From Anisakis pegreffii (lineage: Eukaryota > Nematoda > Chromadorea > Rhabditida > Anisakidae), in assembly GCA_035041965.1 (NCBI GenBank), contig JAPYMA010000388.1, positions 62,001-126,000 on the forward strand: a stretch of DNA of 64,000 nucleotides. The letters are read 5' to 3'. Below are positions 34,831 to 47,900 of the stretch, piece after piece. Every line of letters begins with the position of its first letter. Positions within the stretch are counted from its first letter, which is position 1. The notes below the pieces were generated by a model. The model saw nothing but the letters and a program-made list of their open reading frames with translations. It was not told the origin of the DNA and ran no database searches. The position numbers were made by a program, and so were the translations under genes.

Positions 34831-37298
34831 CTGAAGAAAAAGCGGGCACTCAACAAGCGTCCGCTGAAAGCGAATCTGTCTGTAAGTGAACGATCTGAAT
34901 TATTATAAATGCACATACTTTAAATCCTCGAAGATTAACTCGTGTAAACAATCACACGTAAACTGAGCGTGTTTATGTGAATGAAGTGATTAACTTTCAA
35001 GCGATACACTGCACAGATGTAATATTACAGTTTATTGTTTTGAATAGCATTTTCAGTTATTCAAAACAATTGCCAAGTAATTTCATATGCTGTGCTTACA
35101 TCGCATTTAACACGTTAACTTCACGTTACACCTCGTAGCAAACGTATTATTTACTTATGCGAACGATTTCATAAGATACTTTTGAGTGAGTAATTTCATG
35201 AGAATTAGGTACATATATTTAGAATAGAACACGAGATAAGATTATTCAATGGGCGCGTATGACGAAGACGACAATGCGTGGTATGAGAGCCTTATTGTAT
35301 TCATTTTTCCAAATTCACAAACTTTGTTTGCATGGTGCAAGTTCGGTACGAATTCAGGTAAGGTTCGATAAGTTGAGGTGGGATTTTGAGAAGATGAAAC
35401 ACATTCACGGGAACAAATGCAATATATACGCACAGTGACTAGACTGAATGAGGACAAATCGGTATGATATTGTTATGTTGAAGATGGTAGTAAATAAATC
35501 ATACGTGCTTGCATATTCAATACTCATGAATCATTTGAATTGCAGTGCATTTGATGAATTAATATGGCTCTTTTTTTGCATTGTTTACAACACAATGACA
35601 TTTGTTGTGCAACTCGCGAACAGCGCTGCAATTCTGACGAAAAAAAACTTCTGCGGATAAAATAATAAGTGAATGGTTGAGTGATTGCTACCGTAATTTC
35701 AAATACGTACAATACGATATAAATTCGGAACGGTAACGTTGTCAGCAAAAGACAAGAGGATTTAAAGAACTAAATATAACGATTGTTACAAGCATTGCAT
35801 CACATCATAAAGTTTTAATGAGCTGAAGCAATCTTGATAGAATACTGCTATGAAATCTTGAAGACATCCGCTTGTCTGATCGTTCGAGGAAAAATTTGTT
35901 GGTAATATCGCTGAGGTTTACTTGCAATGAATGGGTCACCTCCTCCTTTGAACTTAAGATGACGATCAATCGAAAGATGCGACTCATTATTAATCCTTTG
36001 ATGCTATCGGCTGGCAAAATTTTGATTCTAACACATTCACGAAGCACTCTGATTCTAACACATGACACAGTCATCTGAATGAAGTTCTAAAAGTCATTAA
36101 CAAGTGATCAATACAATTTTCATGATGTTAGCTGATCAACCATGACGATCGATTTGAATCTCACTGATGAATTCAACTCAACTTCAATCTCACTGATTTT
36201 CGTAAAGCAGTGCTCGTGGCAATAAGAATATCAACTCGAACGCTCTACTAGTGCTAAGAGCATTTCATTTTCTCTCGGCAATTCGACGATATTTGCGTTT
36301 TGTGAAATTGAACTACTCAAAAATGTACATATTCCTATAAACCATTTTCTTTCGCAGTAATCTGTTCGGGATGAGTGGGATAACGAATAAGATTGTATTG
36401 CGAAGAGTAGATTATCGCATGAAAAATGCATAGGTGGTTATGGACGTAGTGGTTGTTTAGCTGAAACAGTGAATGAATTATCAATGAAATGATGATGTGT
36501 TCTGATATGCTTATGAACTATTCTAACGTCAGCGCTCGTTTAAACGAACCTTCTTCCCACACCTCCTCAGTTGTAGATTGATAATAGTATAGAAACTTGT
36601 TAGGAAAATAGAAAAGGGAGCGTTATTAGCACGCTGCTTAAGAACATAGCTCCATTAATTGCTAATTACCTAAAAAGTTTTGTTTCGCTTAGAGTATTTC
36701 ATTACTAGCTTTCTGACGAAAAAAGGGCGGAAACTTCTCGCCGAAAGTGCCGCTAATTGGCAAAATAACGGTATTTTCACCAAAAAGATACTGAGCAAAA
36801 TTAGTCCGCTAAATGTCAAGTCTTCAGTCTACTTTCAAGTCTTCCTTCAAAATTTGCAATCATGCCGTTAATTTGTCAGTAAATTAAGCCATTGAACAGC
36901 TGATAGTTTTCATCCAATCATTCAAAAGCAGACAATCAACAAGAAAGTAATCAAATAACGGTAATAAACTGAAAACGATCAACTGGCAGTAGCCCTTACA
37001 ACGCTCTTATTGCCTTTCAAGAATATCAACACGCTGAGCATTTCGTCTGTAATTCTGGATCGTTTTGATCTTATTATGTTCTTGAATAGCGAGAAGAGAA
37101 ATGAGCAAAACTTCATCGCATTGCCGTGTGGCTTATTCAAAGTCACATAACCTAGTGATCTCAGATGGAGAGTTGATGGTACACTTATAGCAAGTATTTA
37201 GTGTTCAACTTCGACTTGTTAGAACGACTGCGATTACGATGAGTTCGAATTTAGCATTTATCATTGCGAGATCGTAAATATGTATTTGACTACTATCT

Positions 37299-37552
37299 TA
37301 ATGTTGGGAAAAGTAAGCATTCCCTTGCAGACGAAGAGTACCAAGTTAGCGGAAGTCTGAAAAAAAGTAGCTCGCTAGAACGCCAACGAAAGGAAATAGC
37401 GCAAGATACCACTACTTTATACCGCTAAAAAATCACAGTGGCGGAAATTACCGCTATAAATTTTCACTGTATGAAAAAAGTAGTGAGCTAGCGCGCTATC
37501 GAAAAGAGTTACTGCGCTGGTAACGGAGTAGCAAATAGTGCGCCCACCACTG
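37299..37552. mobile_element. Degenerate hAT-like MITE
   Basis: The right end on the complementary strand reads CAGTGGTGGGCGC, a typical hAT terminus. The left end (TAATGTTGGG) matches it at 7 of 10 bases. Inside, related blocks recur (AAAAAAGTAGCTCGCTAG near 37365 and AAAAAAGTAGTGAGCTAG near 37474). Flanks near ACTACTAT and GTTACTAT resemble an eroded target duplication. There is no coding capacity. Confidence 0.4.
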
Positions 37553-40500
37553 GTTACTATTAGCAGGATAATTAATCGCTACCAAAACAAAATCACGAAT
37601 AGTCAGCGAAATATACATGCGATGTTATTGCCTTATTTCCGTCTTTCTCGCCAATGCATACGCACTCACCCTTCTTGAACAAAACACTTCATGCACGCAA
37701 TGAACAAACAACATGATCAAATTTCAGCTGTACCTTCGCAATAAGCAGCTGATTTCGGCAGTTGTCAACATGAAAGTTGTTAGTCTCTCGCAGAAGACCA
37801 TTCAAAAAATGTGACTAAATTGCTCGCATCGAGCAACAGTGATCAAAATTTGCATGAAATAATATTGCAGCAAACCAATACGGTTGTTGCAGCGAGAATG
37901 AATGTTGACGGCGAGGAGACCGATTAAGATGCTGGATCATGAACGCGTTCTCGTCGCAGTAAACAACAAATTGTGAACAAAAAATACAAGGAGACTTTGC
38001 CAATTTAACGATTCTTATATCTCCGACAAAGGTTGCTTAGCTATTGTTCCCTATTGGAGAGCTGTCGTCAAATGACGGCAGCACAAGAGATGCATGGAAT
38101 TCTAACGCTGCTATATAGCAACAAACGTAATTTGACGTTGTCTTAGCCAGTTTTGTTTCAGCTCGCTATCATAATACTAATAATGCCATATGCATATAAT
38201 TAATGATGGATGAAAAAGAGTGACTACTCGAACAATGAGCAATTGCATAGAATGGTGAAGATAATTTGATTAACCAACTGGAAGAAAGATTAACTGTTGT
38301 TGGTCTGAAATAGGCGTAGATGAGAATCAATAACCATTCATTCAATCAGGACCGGTTTAAAGATCTGAAAGCCGCTGAACTAAGAATTAATTCCCTCAAT
38401 ATGTACTATTTTAATAGCACTTTTTTTGAGTGATGAATATATGCTCATTTGATGAGCGTTACGAAACGGTTTTCAGAGATTATTGCTGCACAAGAAAAAT
38501 ATTACGAGGATGAGAAAGTGTGCACAACGAAACTTCAAAACTTTATCAGCACGTTCGCTTGGTGTGATGTATCGCTGTTCTTTTGCAAGATTCTGTTGTT
38601 TACTCACATTTTAGCCGAAATTTGCAATGATCAACTTTGTTCGCTTTGACTCGAATGTTAGATGATGAAAGGATATCAAAATCAGTTATTACACAGCAAA
38701 TGAGCGTTGCATTTTGGGAACGTTTCCTTCAACGAACAAACGAACCTGTGTTTGTCAGCACCCAATGGTGATTGCAACTTCGGTGATTGGATACGTTTTT
38801 AGAACCTATTATTCCACAAGATATTCATCGAAAAATTCTAATTGCCTTTTATAGTTAGTCGTTGGTAATTGCTCCATTTCAAATTGAACGCTAGACAGTG
38901 TGAAGAATGCCTGGCAACCAATGTCTTCTTTCTTTGAGATCCGTTTTCTGTTATTCACGTTCCTAATTTTTCAGCACCTAATTAAGTAAGTAACAATTGA
39001 TGCGATTGTCACTCACTATATGCACATTTCAGTGAAAATTGGCAACATGTTAAAAACAAGTGAAATGCAAGAGAAGCATTTATTTATGCGAGAGATGCGA
39101 AGGAAAATTGATTTGCAATTGAACTGTTTGATATACGTAGCGATATGTTTTAAAAAACTGAATATTCTAAATGGAATATTACGCAAAATGTTAGAAATTA
39201 AAAATCGAAATGCTGAATGGTGATTGTTGGGATGAATGAAAGTGGAACGAATAAATTGAATGAATGCGGTTAAACAACAACAATCACGGTTGTTGTTTCC
39301 TTTGGCATAAGGTGTACAATTATACTTAATATGGAACTTGAATTGCTTGAAAACAATTCTAAACACTTCAAACATTTATAATACCTAACTTAATACCATC
39401 AGAAGCCAGTATTCTCAGTGGTTAATTTTAACTACCACACTTACAAGAGAGTAATCAAATTTTCATTAAAGACGACATTTTCTCGCCAGAATACCGTCAA
39501 TTATTGTTTGTTATCAAAAACACATTGAAGCAATAGACCTAACGGTAATTGCAGTGAAAAACGCGATGGTGACAACGTTCAATATCATTCCTTTAACGGC
39601 AGAAGTTCTCTGCGATGGCAAACTCTCATGAAACTGAAATGCCAATTTCAGATGCGTTTACCAAGGATTGTCGCGAAGTGTTACCGATCGCGGGATATTC
39701 AATTGTTTCACGAAACGTTTCGTTTTCCTCAGAGAGGTTATTCAGTCTCAAGCTATAAATAACACATGAGCACACTATGATGAAGCTCTCATTCATCAAA
39801 CGGAAGAATGATGGTTCAGATTGAATCATTCTATTTTTTGGTTCACTAACAGAAGAGTAAACGAGGTGGGCAAGAAAGAATTAATCGACAATACTCTGAA
39901 TCATTAGGAGTGTGAGGCAGAAAATTGGTCGAAAATAAACAAGTGATACACGTAAACAACTGACGAACATTTAGAACGTGTAATTGGCTACTGACGCATT
40001 ACACAAACTGGTCAGTATAATGACATTAATGTGCATGTTGGTTCGTACTGCATTAAATGCCAAAAGATTGTCGTTGAATATCAGCTGATGGTGCGATGCG
40101 GCAAAATCAGGTTCTTTTTGTAGGGGTGTCGTTGTTAACTCACAAACACTCTCTTACTACAACGACCCATGTGAGATATTTGATTCAATTACGAATTAAA
40201 GAGCACCTAATCATGCCGATCATTTCTAAGCAAACTGATCTTTTTCGTTAATCATCATGCTCGAAAAGATGTTTCGATTTTTTCAAATTTAATTTCACAA
40301 TCTGGAAAAATTAAAGGAGTTGTTGGAGTGCGGCATAATCCAATATGGCAGTGTGGTGCTGATTGTTAGTCTAAAAATAAGATTAAATAATAGAAATTAT
40401 TCATAAAATACGACGAATTTACCGTTTCGTTGTCATCGTTGTCCTACACGAAAAGTACACTCGGTGATAATAGATATCGCGTGATGATGCTTAATAACAA

Positions 40501-41044
40501 ATGCGTCACATACCTTCATGAAACATTGTTATAATTGATCGCTTCTCGACGATTTTCTAAGAAGGAACATCACTCCTCCACACCTCAGCACGCAGCATTC
40601 TCTCACTTCGTATTTACAATTAGCATATGCTCAATAATATCCGTTTACGTGAGGATTTATCGATCCAGCTCAACTTCTGTTCATTCTTACAATATCACAT
40701 AACGTAGCAGAAAACACAGCTATCGTTCCGATGAAACTGAATGCGAGTTCTTTGGAAGATCAATTAAAATATCAAATTCATTCGGATGAAATTCTATATA
40801 TTTAATATGGAGTCACAATCTAGTTGTCAGCTATCATAACGGAGATTATAACGGTACAATTCTTAGACAAATGAATAGAACATTCATTGCTTTGTTCATT
40901 GTCAACCGAATCGGATGAATCTTGTTTAGTTGTTTTGCTCTCACGAACGAACTTCTTCGGTTAGAACGCCGTTGGTATACAGCAATTCGTGTTTAATCAA
41001 ATCATTTTTGTCGTGCCTATTAATGCTTTACGAACGAACGACTA

Positions 41045-41620
41045 TCACAACACATTATTCCACCAAACGAAAATGAATGTTCTCAAAAGAACCGTCTCCA
41101 AGCGGGTACACAAAATACGCCAACGATGCTTGTGGTGCGCTATTTTTGGTTTGAATTGTTCAACTGATAAACCATTCGAAAACATTTCCAGATGACAAAT
41201 AACCACAAAAAATCGCTCGAATGTTGCTGACGAGTGGATGTAAATGAAAGCTGTTGAAGACTGTCTGAGAGACATGCAAAAATTCGAATGATGTGAGATT
41301 GTGAATGTGCAAAATTCTTGAAAAATGTTCTGAGTTGGACTACTGGAGGAGAAGTGTGAATTGCGTTGATGGATTTTCGAACGTATTTCATTCATTCTGT
41401 GATCACCAAATGAACGTTTGCGACAAAAATTCAAGGAAATTGAAATTTGAGAAATAGATAAAAAAAGGCCGATAATCAATAAGCAACCAACACAATAGCG
41501 ATGTTGCAAAATTCGCTCTGAAATTCTGCATGATGCAATATTTGCAATCCGGATTCGCTTCCTTTGAGCATTTTGTTTGATAGCTTGAGAGGCTAACTTC
41601 GATCTCCCAAAGGAGAGCAA
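41045..41620 (-). other. Long open stretch of uncertain coding status
   Basis: 191 codons without a stop on the minus strand, longer than expected by chance here. The first in-frame ATG is about 75 codons in, composition is rich in Ser, Ile, Phe, Arg and His, and no motif is recognised apart from one hydrophobic stretch (CLLIIGLFLSI). It may be an exon, a decayed gene or chance. Confidence 0.2.
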
Positions 41621-42867
41621 AATAAATAATGAAATCCAAATCTCAGATACTGTCGTTTGAAATACGGTGAAAAAAGCGAAATCTGTGTTCGCACTTGAGG
41701 GACATTGAGAATTTACAGCAAATCACTTGACTTTTTCGGTGTGCAATGGAAATTTGTTCAGTTTAGAGCAGCACTTACGAAACCGTAGAAAGTATAGTAG
41801 AAATCGATTACGAAATTGTTTTTGGAAGATCTTTCCATAAAATATCTCGTATTATATAAAATATCTCAACATCGCATTTTGCACATTCTGAATTGATCAC
41901 TGGTTTATGCATTTGCATTTCTTTCGCATTGCTTAGCCTTTTTAATATTTTACGAATTTGAGAAATGAAATTACAGAGCACCTTTGTCTTTCCGATAGAT
42001 CATCGCTCGATTTGAAGGAAATGATTCTCTGCGAACAAATCATCATCCATCGTGTAATATGACCTGGAAAACTAAATTGTGAACCCCAATCTTGAATGAT
42101 CTACAGCAATAATTCCGTTGGACACATGAAAATTTCCTTTACGAAGCCATGTCGAGTTTCGAAACTTGTCAACACCGTATCATCGTCGAGTTTCGAAAAC
42201 TAAAACCATGTGAAACACCACGTTCAAACACCACCTTCATCGGAAACCTCATATGAAAATTTTTAGGCCATTTACATAGCAATCAATGCAATCCTCAACG
42301 AAATGTCAACATCAAAAAAAGTTTGCGGTTTGGTGAAGCATAAGTGCTTCAGTGATGACTGATTCAAGAAAACAATGCACAAAAATTGAAATTGTCATTC
42401 TGGAATGCTTTTGTGTGTCTCCTAGTGATGAGCAAAATAATTTAAATGAGGATCATGGAATGGAAACTCATTTCTTGTTTCAATTTATCGCAAAGTAGTT
42501 CTGTTTCGTAATTGAATCAGGTTTCGGTTTCGATAAATCAACTCAAAGCAAACATCCGCAATGAAAACGAAGTTCTTAGGGTTACTCAACGCATCAATTC
42601 CCTTAAAAACGCAACTTCATTCAGTGATAAAGCAAAATCCTTTCTCTTTCTTGGAAAGCGATAACAGCAGACAAACGCTCAACGATAACAAAGAACGAAA
42701 AGAATGAAACTCTCAGAGGAGCACTTCAAAATGATCGAAATCTCTTCAAAAAAAAACTTTCGATGTGAATATCCAAGATTCTTTCCTCAAACAATCCCTG
42801 AGGATATACAAACCGAATCTTGCTTATTGAAATTCATCGTATATCACATTTCGTTCGTTCGTTTGCC

Positions 42868-44921
42868 TCACACACAAGTGAATGATGCATTTTGCTTATC
42901 GCTACCTCTTTCATGACATGCAATCACTTTCTTTTGGTTCATAACCGATGAAAGTAATTTAAAGTACCATTTAGTATCATTTTGTGCTTCACTTTCAACA
43001 ACCCCCGTGCCTCTCACTAATGCGGATGGAAAATATCCCTCAATTTGAAAACAAAACGATAGCAAAACATTTTAGAAAACATAATTCGACTAATGATAGA
43101 GTCAATAAAACTACGAAAGAAGACTGCTTTGCGATCCGTTGGATTCACTCAAAATTTTGACGTTCGATTTAATTTCGTCACCAAAAAATTGGAAATCATT
43201 CAACCGTATAAATCGACTGTTCAATTATTGGGCTATTGAAAAATTCTTGAATGCAAGAAACACTCAACGAGATAAGAGGTGAAACAAAGTTATGGAAAGC
43301 ATAACAGATGAGGAGCGAAATGAAGTCCATTGGACGACCTTTGGATTTTGATTTTTTGAAAGGAAAAATTCTGAATCAGTCAGCAGATGATATGAATGCT
43401 CATCATCTAATGGAACCACCCAAGAATACGGACTGTTTTGTTCGACCACAGCAACAACCATTTGATACCAGAATTCACACTTCACCACCTGATTCAATGA
43501 TAATACATTAAATTGAAAATGAGTCATTAAACGTGCATACTTATTATCGAACCCATTCAAACACTGCTCACTTCGTGTACAATTACCGAGAGCAATCTCT
43601 CAAAACACACGTGGATGAGGTTATCATCCGTCAATACGTTACAAAATTCTGGTACTCTGAAATTGACCTTCATAGCAAAATGATTAAGGTTATTATTACT
43701 AGGGATGTTTGATTATTAAGGGGAACTGTTTTCGGAATTCATCAGATAAATAAACTGAAACAAAGCATTGTGATGAATATGATTTTTGAAGTAGCAGTCA
43801 ACAGAGAATCAATTCAATGGAACAGATTGAACAATGTTAGCGAATCAATGAATCTGTCCGCAAAATTGATGTATTCATTCAGCTGAGAAGCACTTAAAAG
43901 TGCTTCAAAAAGATACCGACCGACAAGAAGATCTCACAAATCTTTCATAACACGTCACAAAAACGATCCCACAAAAAACAAATACAACCAACGGCTTAAT
44001 TAAGCTTCGTAATTTGCAAAAAAAAATTCACTGCGAACGGAAAGGCAGTTCTCCATAAATTGTGCGCATAAAAGGCATTCGAGTGGTGAGTTAGCAAAAC
44101 GCAATAACCACAGCAGGTTCTCAGGAAATTGGATCATTTACTGGAAGTAGGCCTCAATAATTGAATCTGAAACGACCTCATCGATTCCTAGTGATTCAAA
44201 TCCAACTTACGATAATTTATGATTAATGTGATTAAATGAAATTTTCAATTAGAGGATTTGCAAAGGCAAATGCAAACTTAAGAAAGTACATTAATTGAGG
44301 AGAGTATATGAGCGGCGAAAAAAGTTAAAGGAGAAGAGAATATGGTACACCAGAAACTCGATGAATCATTATCCGAAAGTTAGACGCTAACTTTCAAAAA
44401 AACCATTGATGTTACCAATTTCATGTGATAAAAGTATGCCAATTTGATGTCATAATTAACGGTTCTTGATCTAGTTTCATGCAAACTGCCGATTTGTTTG
44501 GTGGGCGTGATGGAGAATTCTAGACCGAATCGACGCGAAACTGAAACGAACGATTCATTGATCAAAGAAGTCAACTGATCAGCACAGTCTTCGAATACCA
44601 ATAACTGAATGTCTTCAACAGCAATTTCAATCAATTCTCGACCACTCAGACCTCCACCAATATACGTAGTGCAAAGTCGACTCGAAAGTCATAAACCAAA
44701 AGTTCAACTGCTTACCGTACCATAAAATTACAAAAAATGAAATTACTACCAACTATAAAATTGCAAATTATAGAACTGCATTAATCGCTCAAATTTCACA
44801 TAAAAGCCTGAATACTGGATAGGTTCTTGATGATGCTTAAGCGTTGCAACGATTAAAGTGCAACAAAGATTCGAAGATTTTTTTAGAGTTTCGAGCGAAG
44901 AGTCGCATACAAGAGCGCACT
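42868..44921 (-). CDS. Tentative four-exon 3' part of an unrecognised minus-strand gene
   Basis: Four stretches of coding-like sequence join in phase: 44921-44754, 44651-44416, 43488-43339 and 43038-42868 (stop TGA). Exon 1 has a good TTCCATTCAG acceptor. Exon 2 has an acidic, regular composition (IEIAVEDIQLLVFEDCADQL). Exon 3 includes SPYSWVVPLDDEHSYHLL and exon 4 GYFPSALVRGTGVVESEAQN. Donors are GTTGGT, GTAACA and GTCGTC; acceptors of exons 2 and 4 are weak (GGAG, TGAG). I recognise no domain. Upstream exons are not placed, and no AATAAA was found after the stop. The chain was assembled by choosing signals, so the individual exons are more credible than the joins. Confidence 0.27.
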
Positions 44922-47900
44922 CTGAATGGAAAATTAATTCGTTGATGGGAAGAGAAAAGGAACAGAACAACAACAAGTTTAACAAATGATTTGGTTGAAT
45001 GATGATGAACTTTATATCATTCTATTCATTTTTTGCTTTGTTCGAAAATAATTTCGCAAATTATTGCATCATTGCAATTTTCGTTAACGCTACTTGAATG
45101 CGAAACGCAACAACAACAAAACAAAATGAAATTATGTCGTTTAAAATGATTTCAAAACTGCGTTGATCATCAATTCGCTTCAATAATAAAAACTTCCTCG
45201 AGGTTAATCCTTAATTTGAACATGTCACGTTTTAAAATTTCTCAAAACTTGTTCCAACCATCGTTGAACTTTTGCAATTACATGATAAGAGTGTGTGTGC
45301 CGTCCTCCTGTGTGACATCTTGAAGAGAATCTTATGACGGGACCCAACAAACTTATAACGGTTCTTAAAATAGATGTGGCTTGTTGTGATGCTCTTTGGA
45401 GTCACTCAACAAAAATAAACATATCGCTCAATTTCTAGAAACATCGGCACAATTGCTTCAAACAAAAATTAATTTCACGAAGAGAAATCAACAAATGAAA
45501 AGATAAACAAAGCTTTCCTGCCACTAGCAAACTGGTTACCTCGATCAGCAACTATTTCGAAATGTCTCAAAAGCATCATCAACGTTCAAACATTGTCGTC
45601 AATACAACTATTTTTATGCTCTTCTGTAAGGTCCGAATTTTTAAATCGTATCTCTTCATTTCAGTTCCTGTCTGAGCACGTTCGTTCGATCGCAGATTTT
45701 TGAAAGCATTCACTTAGCTATTTGATAACGTTCTTTGGTATGCAAGTCACCATTACGGCCTGCAACAAACTCAATAACTAACATTTCGCAATGTTTCCTT
45801 GTTTCTCATCAGGTAGCCAAAACTCATGAATGCAACAATTGAATTGGGCAAAACGTGAACAAATACGCGTGTAATGACGACATAAGAATGTTACCGAGAG
45901 GAATTGGTTTACGGTGGTAACGAGTTGCAAGTGATCGAAAAAGGAGTTGAACTCTCAGGAAATTGAAGTGAATCTTGAGGAAATTGAACTGATTTGAGAT
46001 AGGGTTGAAGTGATGAGTGCATTGGAAAGTCATGTTGTAACTTAAAGAAGGTTGTCGAGTTTGCTACATTTTATCGAAAAAAAGGAATCTTTTATGGATG
46101 AATTCGATGGTGGCTGTTTGTGATTTGGTTCAGAATTTAGACCGTAAAGCAAACAAGACACTCTAAATGTTTTATTGCATTTGCAGTGCTAATTTGTTCA
46201 CTGAAGAAGGCATAAATATTGCAAATCCATTCATTTACACCTATTATCGTTGAAAAGTCACTCGTTTAGGCGAGTATTCACCGTTGGAATTCTTCAATAA
46301 ACGTCCATTAATTCACAATTTAAATCAACCTTTTCAGCACATTTTTTGCACACCCAAAAATGACACCATTCATATCATGAAATTATTGAACGCAGCTAAT
46401 TTATTTCTTGATGACACTCCAGATTCATGGAACATTTTTATGGCAATAATTCGACGAGAGAATGAGCATCACGAACGCTGACGTCGAAAACATTGCGTTG
46501 TCATGACACTTTAGAGATTTCACTTATGGGCGTTCGTCTTGAAGAAAATTCATCTGAACTTATACAGTGGAGCTTTTTCAGAGTCAATTTCCCCCCAATG
46601 AGTTCTCCATTCGAACCTTGATAGAATGTCTTTATCTCAGCACTGCTACGTCAGTGATAGGACCAGTTTTATGAATCTATGCTTCTGGAATGCAACTAGA
46701 CAGTTTGGTGTAATAGGCTTAGGCTTATCACTACCTGTCTACCAGCGAATCCGTCTATCATCAAACTTCAAAAGAAAAATTCAAAGTGTTCTTCTCTAGA
46801 GAGAGAATGTTGCTTATGATGGATGAATTAATGAATCAGTATGATCACTTATATAGATAGATGTTATTGAACGTTGAAATGGAAATTAACCATAGCAATA
46901 AAGCAAATTAAGCACAGCAATAAAACTGCTCGGTTCCCTTGGCATCGCTGATAATCTATTCAATATCCACGCACATGCGCATATACATCCACATATGCTC
47001 ATTCTTCTCATCATTTTTAAACTTTGAAATCATCAAGAGGCCACGATGAGTTAGTTCCTTAACAAAGGCAATGCAACTTGTGCATTGATGCAATGCTTGC
47101 TGCATAACAAACCTAAAAAGACGTGCGTTGAATAGAATGTTCGTTACCCGTTTAACGAATTAACATCTGAAATGGAATTAACATTTGAAATGTAGTGCAC
47201 TGGTGATTCTTTTTTCATTCATTCCTTTCACTCAATACCTCAGTTATTATCGTGCTTCTATAACTCCTCTTCTACAATGCATCACTTGTTGACTAAAATT
47301 CATTTGATAGCAACTATACCAAAATTGCGAAAATTTGATCGCTGCTCCGACAAATCCATCTGCGATCCAATGCAAGATCAGCTGCGTGAGTCGATAAACA
47401 AGAAATTAAAGCGTAAATTAATTAATGCATTGGAATTAATTAATGCAAGTTTCCTCTTACATTCACTAAACCACGAGCAAAGCTTGTCTTCTAGTTACCT
47501 TACGATACTTATTTTGTTTTTCATTCAATCACATCATTTTCGTTTTTTTTTCCACATAACTAATCGCCATGACGTGAAGATTTGAATTTTAAAACACGCT
47601 CACGAGTTAAACCGTTGCAAATAATCATTCACTAATGTAAACATACAACAGATGTACAAAAGAATCATTTGGAAATGAAATAAATAAATCTGAATTGATG
47701 AGTGGAATAATGAAGTGCTCAGCCAAAAATAAATGAACGAGCGAAATGAGCAAACAGATGAATGATGTTGATGACGAGAATGATGAGTTGCAACGATGAG
47801 TAGTCTTTCAATGAGAATAAATCACATTTATCCGAGACACTTGCTTACTTTACTTAGTGGTTAGTTGCTTACTCGAAAACGACAAGAATAAAGTGCAGAG

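Larger units (their letters stand above)
33866..42867. other. 9-kb gene-poor interval upstream of sup-12
   Basis: Contains the sup-12 5' flank, a GT-rich cluster at 34804-34830 and a degenerate hAT-like element at 37299-37552. It also contains a 191-codon open stretch at 41045-41620 (-) with no clear start or domain. Other open frames are within chance length. No gene is assigned. Confidence 0.4.

Noticed and set aside
38454..38650. 66-codon + strand frame starting MSVTKRFSE
   Set aside because: Only the first half looks coding; there is no donor or downstream exon, and the length is well within chance.
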